NCBI RefSeq assembly: GCF_004522235.1
Contig: NZ_SDLT01000008.1
Location: 237,098-273,933 of the forward strand
Source: Amycolatopsis nivea
GTDB lineage: Bacteria; Actinomycetota; Actinomycetes; Mycobacteriales; Pseudonocardiaceae
Direction of reading: 5' to 3'
Length of the DNA: 36,836 nt
Made by a program: the position numbers and the translations under genes. Below are positions 32,150-36,836 of the stretch, one piece after another (positions within the stretch are counted from its first letter, which is position 1; each line of letters starts with the position of its first letter). A model generated the notes under the pieces. The model had not been told where the DNA came from, did not search any database, and was given only the letters and a program-made list of their open reading frames with translations.

Positions 32150-32550
32150 GGTGCACGCGCGCGAATGTGCGCTCGGGCACCGACGCGCGCCCCGGCGGCC
32201 GGCGTGCGGAGCGAACGGGCCTGCTTCGTGGGAACACAGGCCGGTTCGCGCCGCACGCCTTGCATCGAGGGCGAGGTTTTCGAGCGCGCCGAGTGTGCTC
32301 GGGTACCGCGCGTGTTCTACGGGAGCACGGGCCGGTTGGCGCTGCATGCTTTGGCTGGACGGCCATGGTTTCGAGCGCGTGGCATCGCGCGTGTCCTGTG
32401 CGAGGACGGGCTGGTCGGTGCTGCACGCCTTGCCTCAAGGGTGAGGCTTCCGAGCGCACGGGTGTCGCGCGTGTTCTGCGGGAGCACGAATCGGCCGGTG
32501 CTGCATGCCTTCGCACGCGAGGAAGAAGTAGCGAACGCGTCGTGGCGGGT
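32150..32550. repeat. Array of about five 80-nt hairpin repeats
   Basis: Four clear units (about 32222-32311, 32312-32390, 32391-32470, 32471-32550; spacings 90, 79 and 80 nt) and a degenerate one before them share blocks like GGCCGGTTGGCGCTGCATGC and TCGAGCGCGTGG...TCGCGCGTG. Each unit starts with a hairpin. Unit 1 pairs GGCCTG with CAGGCC (32218-32242), units 2 and 4 pair CGTGTTC with GAGCACG, and unit 3 pairs GTCCT with AGGAC. The stems are kept although their sequences differ. The array lies between the Rpf-like gene and the convergent XRE gene and codes for nothing I can support. Confidence 0.7.
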
Positions 32551-32673
32551 CCCGCCGACGCCATCGACTGCGGGCCGATCGACCAATCCCAGGCGAACCA
32601 GCCGAGGCGCCCCCGCGCCTCCGGGCCGCCCGCCGGTTCGCCGCCAACTCCACGCGCGGCTACTAGATCTCGT

Positions 32674-33501
32674 TCACGGCATGCCCGCGCCCGGACGCAC
32701 CCGCAATGGAACGCTCCGCAGCAACGACAGCGCCTCAGCACTGGGACTGCCCGGCTCAGCCTGATAGACAATCAACTGCTGCCCAGCCGCCCCGCGCACG
32801 TCGAATGCCTGGTAGGTCAGCGTCAGCGGCCCGACCGCCGGATGGACGAGTTGCTTGGGCTCTCGGGTCTTCCCCCGCACCTGATGGGTTTCCCACAGCG
32901 TCCGGAACCGCGAACTGCCCTCGCTGAGTTCCGCGACCAAGTGCGGCAGGGCCGGGTCTCCCGCCGCGGCACGCAGGTTTGCCACGGTCGCTTGGGCCGT
33001 CCATTCCCAGCGGGCGAAGAACTGTGGACCCGCTGGGTCGAGGAAGGTCATGCGGGCCAGGTTGTCGGCCGCGGTGAAGGGGGAGAACAGGGCGTCGGCG
33101 AGGGTGTTCGCCGCGAGAATGTCCAGGACGCGGTTGAGCACGAACGCGGGTGCGTGCGGATAGCCGTCCATGAGCTGCCGCAGTTCCGGGCTTACGGTTT
33201 GGGGTGCCGGGGAAGGCAGGTCGGACGGGGTGGCGCCGGCGAGGCGGTACAGGTGGTCGCGGGCGTCAGGGTCCAGGCCCAGTGCGCGGCTGAGGGCGTC
33301 GAGCACCTGCGGTGACGGGCGGGTTTCCCGGCCCTGTTCCAAGCGCGCGTAGTAGTCGACGTTCACCCCGGCGAGCACGGCGACTTCCTCGCGGCGCAGG
33401 CCCGCGACCTTGCGTCGGCCGGAATAGCGCACGTCGGCGTCCTCCGGGGAGCGTTGCGCGCGGCGTGCTCGCAGGAATTCGCCCAGTTCCGTACTGCCCA
33501 T
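32674..33501 (-). CDS. XRE-type regulator with MmyB-like domain
   Basis: A 275-residue regulator with an XRE helix-turn-helix (about 1-80; VAGLRREEVAVLAGVNVDYYARLEQGR) and the MmyB-like ligand domain (LQQ-type helices, FLDPAGPQFFARWEW, HQVRGKTREPKQLVHPAVG). ATG 33501 matches family starts. It is divergent from two tandem SDR genes across 78 bp, the usual arrangement in which such regulators control the neighbouring oxidoreductases. Confidence 0.88.
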   Translation of the reverse strand: MGSTELGEFLRARRAQRSPEDADVRYSGRRKVAGLRREEVAVLAGVNVDYYARLEQGRETRPSPQVLDALSRALGLDPDARDHLYRLAGATPSDLPSPAPQTVSPELRQLMDGYPHAPAFVLNRVLDILAANTLADALFSPFTAADNLARMTFLDPAGPQFFARWEWTAQATVANLRAAAGDPALPHLVAELSEGSSRFRTLWETHQVRGKTREPKQLVHPAVGPLTLTYQAFDVRGAAGQQLIVYQAEPGSPSAEALSLLRSVPLRVRPGAGMP

Positions 33502-33545
33502 GCGAACCAGGGTAGGCGGCGGCTGGGTGGGTGTGGCACGTCCTG

Positions 33546-33568
33546 TCAGCGAGGTCCGCCGACGCTGA
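33546..33568. promoter_or_regulatory. Dyad between XRE and SDR genes
   Basis: TCAGCG (33546-33551) and CGCTGA (33563-33568) are inverted copies around 11 nt, in the short space shared by the divergent promoters. This is a plausible binding site for the XRE/MmyB protein. The arms are short, so chance cannot be ruled out. Confidence 0.35.
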
Positions 33569-33579
33569 GACTGGGCGGC

Positions 33580-34320
33580 ATGACGAACGAACTGGCGGGC
33601 AAGATCGCCCTGGTCACGGGGGCCGCGCGCGGGGTCGGCGCGGCGACGGTCGCTTGGCTGCGTGCGCACGGGGCACGAGTGCTGGCGACGGACATCCGGC
33701 CCGAAGTGGAACGGCTCGCCGATAAGGACGGCGTGGCGGTGCTGGTCGGCGATGTGTCCGAAGAGGACGTTGCGGTGCGGTCGGCGCTCAAAGCGGTGGA
33801 ACAGTTCGGCGGGCTCGACATTCTGGTCGCGAATGCGGGGCGTTCGGTGAACAAGCCGGTCACCGAGACGACCGCGGCGGACTGGGACGAGGTGATGTCC
33901 GTCAATGCGCGCGGAGCGTTTTTGCAGGCGCGAGAGGCATTCCGAGTAATGCGCGACAACGGCGGGGGAGCGATCGTCACGGTCGGCTCGTTCGCCAGCA
34001 CGGTGGGGCTGGCCGAGGCGGCAGCGTACAGCGCGTCGAAAGGAGCGTTGGCGCAATTGACAAAGGTGCTCGCATTGGAAGGCGCTCCGCACGGAATTCG
34101 CGCGAACGTGGTCGCTCCCGGCGTGATCGAAACAGATCTGCTCGACACTTTCCGCGCCGACAGCCGGGCGTATCTGCGGTCGTTCGGCACTGCCCATCCG
34201 CTCGGCCGGGTCGCGCAGCCGGAAGAAATCGCTGAGGTGATCGGCTTTTTGGCGTCGCCGCGGTCCGCGTTCGTCACCGGCGCGGTCGTCGCCGCCGACG
34301 GCGGCTACACCGCGGCCTGA
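33580..34320 (+). CDS. SDR-family dehydrogenase
   Basis: A 246-residue classical SDR: TGAARGVG (13-20), ANAG (84-87), Ser137, Tyr150 and Lys154. The C terminus (TGAVVAADGGYTAA) is that of FabG-like enzymes. It is the first gene of a two-SDR operon controlled by the divergent regulator. The substrate is unknown. ATG 33580 is chosen; the frame extends to 33454 but only into the regulator gene. The ribosome site is weak. Confidence 0.87.
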   Translation: MTNELAGKIALVTGAARGVGAATVAWLRAHGARVLATDIRPEVERLADKDGVAVLVGDVSEEDVAVRSALKAVEQFGGLDILVANAGRSVNKPVTETTAADWDEVMSVNARGAFLQAREAFRVMRDNGGGAIVTVGSFASTVGLAEAAAYSASKGALAQLTKVLALEGAPHGIRANVVAPGVIETDLLDTFRADSRAYLRSFGTAHPLGRVAQPEEIAEVIGFLASPRSAFVTGAVVAADGGYTAA

Positions 34321-34345
34321 TATCCCTCCGACGAAAGGAAATATC
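34319..34345 (+). promoter_or_regulatory. Hairpin enclosing a ribosome site
   Basis: GATAT (34319-34323) pairs with ATATC (34341-34345), with an inner CCT/AGG pairing. The AAAGGA ribosome site of the second SDR gene is inside the stem-loop, 3 nt before its ATG. It could delay initiation until ribosomes finish the first SDR gene, whose stop codon is in the left arm. Confidence 0.3.
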
Positions 34346-34347
34346 TT

Positions 34348-35088
34348 ATGCGGCTCAACGGAAAAGTCGTGCTGCTCACCGGAGCGACCGGCGGCATAGG
34401 CCAAGCCACCGCGGAACTGTTCGCCCGGGAGGGAGCCAGCCTGGTCGTCACCGACGTCGACTACGAAGCAGTGCGGAAACTCGCGGCACGGCTGGAGACC
34501 GACGTGCTGGCCGACCGGCTGGACGTGTCCTCGCCGGAAAACTGGCGCGAAACCGTCGAACGGACCCGGCAGCGGTTCGGCCGCCTCGACGTGCTGGTCA
34601 ACGTCGCGGGGATCGTGGACTGGCCGGGCATCGAGGAGACGGCCCCGGACGCCTGGGACCGGGTGATCGCGGTCAACCAGACCGGGACCTGGCTCGGGAT
34701 GAAGACCGCGATGCCGCTGCTGCGCGCCTCCGGCAACGGATCGGTGGTCAACACCTCCTCGGTGCTGGGCCTGGTCGGCAGCGGCGCGGCCGCCGCGTAC
34801 CAGGCGTCCAAAGGGGCGGTGCGGCTGCTGACCAAGACCGCCGCGGTCGAGTACGCGACGCGCGGCGTCCGGGTCAATTCGGTGCACCCGGGGGTCATCG
34901 CGACGCCGATGATCCAGGACCTGCTCGACGAACAGGGCGACCAGCAGCCCGACATCGTCCGCACGCCGATGCGCCGCGCGGGCAGCCCGGCCGAGGTCGC
35001 GCACGCGATGCTCTTCCTGGCCAGTGACGAATCCTCGTTCGTCACTGGAACCGAACTGGTCGTCGACGGCGGGCTCACCGCGTACTGA
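34348..35088 (+). CDS. SDR-family dehydrogenase, hydroxysteroid dehydrogenase-like
   Basis: A 246-residue SDR: TGATGGIG (11-18), NVAG (85-88), Ser138, Tyr151, Lys155. The pattern GKVVLLTGATGGIG, LVNVAGI, VNQTGTWLGMKTA resembles 3-alpha/20-beta-hydroxysteroid dehydrogenase-like SDRs. The resemblance is suggestive given the steroid genes elsewhere in the window, but not proof of substrate. It is the second gene of the operon, 27 nt after the first. Confidence 0.87.
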   Translation: MRLNGKVVLLTGATGGIGQATAELFAREGASLVVTDVDYEAVRKLAARLETDVLADRLDVSSPENWRETVERTRQRFGRLDVLVNVAGIVDWPGIEETAPDAWDRVIAVNQTGTWLGMKTAMPLLRASGNGSVVNTSSVLGLVGSGAAAAYQASKGAVRLLTKTAAVEYATRGVRVNSVHPGVIATPMIQDLLDEQGDQQPDIVRTPMRRAGSPAEVAHAMLFLASDESSFVTGTELVVDGGLTAY

Positions 35089-35112
35089 CACCGGACCGGC
35101 GCGCCCTAGGAT
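35085..35112 (+). promoter_or_regulatory. Promoter for leaderless BlaI mRNA
   Basis: CTGACA (35085-35090) and TAGGAT (35107-35112) are separated by 16 nt. The predicted start falls at about 35119-35120, on the GTG start of the repressor gene. The -35 box overlaps the end of the SDR gene. Confidence 0.55.
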
Positions 35113-35119
35113 GCGGGGC

Positions 35120-35467
35120 GTGCAGGGACTGGGCGAGCTGGAATCGGCGGCTATGGACGTCCTGTGGCGGGCGGGAGACGCGCGCACGGTCCGCGAAGTG
35201 CTGGAGGAGCTGAACCGGGACCTCGCCTACACGACGGTGCTCACCGTGCTCGACCATCTGCACAGCAAGGGCTGGGTGGAACGCGAGAAACGCAGCCGCG
35301 CCTACTGCTACACGCCGGTGTCGTCGCGAGAGGAAGCAGCCGCCCGCGCGATGCGGAACCTGCTCGCCGACGCGGGCGATCCCGAGGGCGTGCTGCTGCA
35401 TTTCGCGCGGTCGGCGTCCGAGCGCGAGCGGGAGGCGCTGCGGCGCGGGCTGCGGCAGCATTCGTGA
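35120..35467 (+). CDS. BlaI/MecI-family repressor
   Basis: A 115-residue winged-helix repressor of the penicillinase-repressor family, with LGELESAAMDVLWRAGD at the N terminus, then DLAYTTVLTVLDHLHSKGWVEREK (the recognition helix and wing) and a short C-terminal dimerisation region. In this family proteolysis by a BlaR1-type sensor releases repression; no such M56 peptidase gene is in the window. GTG 35120 is preferred over ATG 35111, because ATG 35111 falls within the -10 box. The L,D-transpeptidase gene follows, with a dyad that this protein may bind. Confidence 0.82.
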   Translation: MQGLGELESAAMDVLWRAGDARTVREVLEELNRDLAYTTVLTVLDHLHSKGWVEREKRSRAYCYTPVSSREEAAARAMRNLLADAGDPEGVLLHFARSASEREREALRRGLRQHS

Positions 35468-35536
35468 CCTGGGTCTCCCTGTCCGGACACCACCGCCGGG
35501 CAGCGGCTCCCGCCCTGCTCCGCGCCTGACCGGTAT

Positions 35537-35559
35537 GACTACTATGTCCGGTAGTAATC
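35537..35559. promoter_or_regulatory. BlaI-like operator before transpeptidase gene
   Basis: GACTACTAT (35537-35545) and GTAGTAATC (35551-35559) are inverted copies matching at 7 of 9 positions. They contain the TACTA/TAGTA half-sites seen in BlaI-type operators of the form TACTACAnnTGTAGTA. It lies about 20 nt before the transpeptidase start and 70 nt after the repressor gene. Confidence 0.55.
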
Positions 35560-35578
35560 GCGAATGGGGGCTGGTCAG

Positions 35579-36754
35579 GTGCTGGGGCGGAAAACGCAGA
35601 TCATCGCGGGGATCCTCGCCGGGCTGGCGCTGACGGCGGCGTGCACGTCCGCACCGGCTCCCGGTCCCGCCGCGGGCAACGACCAGAAGACCAGCGCCGC
35701 GCCGGCGGTGCCCGCGACCCTCGACCTCGGTCCCAAGGACGGCTCGAACGACGTCGCGCCCGGCGAACCCGTCACCGCGGTGGCCGGCGGGTCCACGCTC
35801 AGCGAGGTCACCCTCGCGGCGGCGGACGGCGCTCCGGTGCCCGGCGAGATGGACGCCGCGAAGCAGCGCTGGACCAGCAGCAAGCCCCTGGACTACCGCA
35901 CGAAGTACACGCTCACCGCGCGCTCCGTCGGCGCGGACGGCAACCCGGTGACCCGCACGAGCACCTTCACCACCGCGACCGCCAAGGCGCAGGCGTATCC
36001 GTCGGTGATCCCGCTCGACGGCGAGACCACCGGCGTCGGCATGCCGATCACGATCAAGTTCTCCGCGCCGGTCGCGGACAAGGCCGCCGCCGAGAAGATG
36101 CTCACCGTCACCTCCGACAAGCCCGCCACCGGGGCGTGGCGCTGGTTCGGCGACGACGAGGTGCACTACCGCACCAAGGAATACTGGCCCGCGTACTCCA
36201 CGGTCACCCTCGACATCAAGATCGCCGGCCGCGCGCTCGGCAACGGCGTGTTCGGCAAGGCCGACCGCAAGATCAGCTTCAAGACCGGCCCGGCGATCAT
36301 CTCGAAGGTGTCGGACAAGGAAAAGCAGATGCGGACGTACAAGGACGGCCAGCTCGTCCTGACGTCCCCGGTCAGCCTCGGCAAGCCGTCCGCGCGCAGC
36401 GTTTCCGGCACGATGCTGATCATGACCGTGCAGTCGCCGTACACCATGGACTCCAGCACGTACGGCGTGCCCACCGACTCGCCGGGCGGCTACCGCACCA
36501 CGGTCAAGTACGCGCTGCGGCTCACCAACTCGGGACAGTTCCTGCATTCCGCGCCGTGGTCGGTCCGGCAGCAGGGGCGCACCAACACCTCGCACGGCTG
36601 CCTCAACGTCAGCGTCGACAACGCGAAGTGGTTCTACGAGAACTCCCATCGCGGGGACGTCGTGGTGGTGACCGACACCGGCGTGGACCTCAAACCGGGC
36701 GACGGCTGGACCGACTGGCGCTTCAGCTGGGACGAATGGCAGAAGAAGGTCTGA
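35579..36754 (+). CDS. L,D-transpeptidase lipoprotein
   Basis: A lipoprotein (391 residues from GTG 35579) with a lysine-bearing signal peptide and lipobox LTAAC (Cys22). Immunoglobulin-like domains follow (about 50-230; PSVIPLDGETTGVGMPITIKFS), then the YkuD catalytic domain, whose HGCLNVS motif holds the catalytic Cys341, and a C-terminal W-rich tail (DWRFSWDEWQ). These enzymes make 3-3 peptidoglycan crosslinks that tolerate most penicillins, which fits the BlaI gene beside it. GTG 35579, eight bases after GGGGG, gives the better signal peptide; ATG 35564 in the same frame is an alternative. Confidence 0.88.
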   Translation: MLGRKTQIIAGILAGLALTAACTSAPAPGPAAGNDQKTSAAPAVPATLDLGPKDGSNDVAPGEPVTAVAGGSTLSEVTLAAADGAPVPGEMDAAKQRWTSSKPLDYRTKYTLTARSVGADGNPVTRTSTFTTATAKAQAYPSVIPLDGETTGVGMPITIKFSAPVADKAAAEKMLTVTSDKPATGAWRWFGDDEVHYRTKEYWPAYSTVTLDIKIAGRALGNGVFGKADRKISFKTGPAIISKVSDKEKQMRTYKDGQLVLTSPVSLGKPSARSVSGTMLIMTVQSPYTMDSSTYGVPTDSPGGYRTTVKYALRLTNSGQFLHSAPWSVRQQGRTNTSHGCLNVSVDNAKWFYENSHRGDVVVVTDTGVDLKPGDGWTDWRFSWDEWQKKV

Positions 36755-36767
36755 TCCGGGTTCAGGT

Positions 36768-36800
36768 CCGTGAAGGGCTCCTTGAGGGAATCTGGCCTGG
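36768..36800 (+). repeat. Half-copy of the dispersed hairpin repeat
   Basis: The sequence GTCCGTGAAGGGCTCC, then TTGAGGGAATC, matches the left arm of the element at 10268-10314. The expected right arm is not found before the window ends, so it is a half-copy or a variant. It begins about 13 nt after the transpeptidase stop. Confidence 0.5.
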
Positions 36801-36836
36801 ATCCACCGAGTTGAGGTTTTGCTGATTTTGGTGGTG

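Noticed and set aside
31020..32771. Long minus-strand open frame of about 580 codons
   Set aside because: It runs antisense through the Rpf-like gene and the repeat array. Its composition reflects the GC-rich opposite strand, and there is no ribosome site.
1..36836. Insertion sequences, integrases, tRNA, rRNA or CRISPR arrays
   Set aside because: I found no transposase or recombinase gene, no tRNA-like cloverleaf and no regular short repeat-spacer array; the 32150-32550 repeats are too long and degenerate for CRISPR.

Overview
The window is 36.8 kb of very GC-rich actinobacterial DNA with strong G/C preference at third codon positions, many overlapping stop/start junctions, leaderless-looking promoters and mycobacterial-type steroid genes. 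The gene set and two copies of a dispersed hairpin repeat fit the family Pseudonocardiaceae, most likely Amycolatopsis; this is inferred from protein resemblance and codon use, not from a marker gene.

Region 1 (about 150-14,716) is a catabolic locus for steroid, sterol or bile-acid side chains, transcribed rightward as two operons. The first (251-10,246) encodes two FadA5-like thiolases, a fused two-domain FadE34-type acyl-CoA dehydrogenase, a separate FadE26/FadE27-type dehydrogenase pair, a ChsH3 (Rv3538)-like hydratase, an SDR dehydrogenase and an acyl-CoA synthetase. The second (10,518-14,716) encodes the terminal hydratase/retro-aldolase module: ChsH2 split into its MaoC and DUF35 halves, ChsH1, Ltp2, and a FadD17-like CoA ligase. 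Together they cover CoA activation, dehydrogenation, hydration, oxidation, thiolysis and aldol cleavage. Both promoters carry the same 14-bp operator-like sequence at the same distance from the -10 box, so one repressor probably controls both. A convergent TetR gene (14,717-15,322) is one candidate.

Region 2 (15,460-20,229) holds a second TetR gene divergent from an SDR across a shared operator/promoter with two leaderless-looking starts, an alpha/beta-hydrolase and a VOC-family protein each with their own dyad, and a two-gene lipoprotein operon. A gap of about 630 bp follows with no confident gene.

Region 3 (20,862-28,616) holds proton-translocating transhydrogenase pntAB with a quinone-oxidoreductase-like gene, an XRE/MmyB-type regulator, a second MDR oxidoreductase, a GNAT acetyltransferase, and a 43-residue membrane peptide coupled to a YeiH-family exporter. 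A perfect 13-bp stem terminator ends this region.

Region 4 (28,665-36,836) holds a diaminobutyrate-type aminotransferase coupled to an 88-codon leader ORF containing a TTA codon. It also has a regulatory-looking gap with a nested palindrome and DasR-like sites, a secreted Rpf/LysM cell-wall hydrolase, and an array of about five degenerate 80-nt hairpin-bearing repeats. These are followed by a second XRE/MmyB regulator divergent from two SDR genes, a leaderless BlaI-family repressor, and an L,D-transpeptidase lipoprotein with a BlaI-like dyad at its start. The least explained signals are the hairpin repeat array (32,150-32,550), the TTA-containing leader ORF with its upstream elements, and the shared steroid operator.
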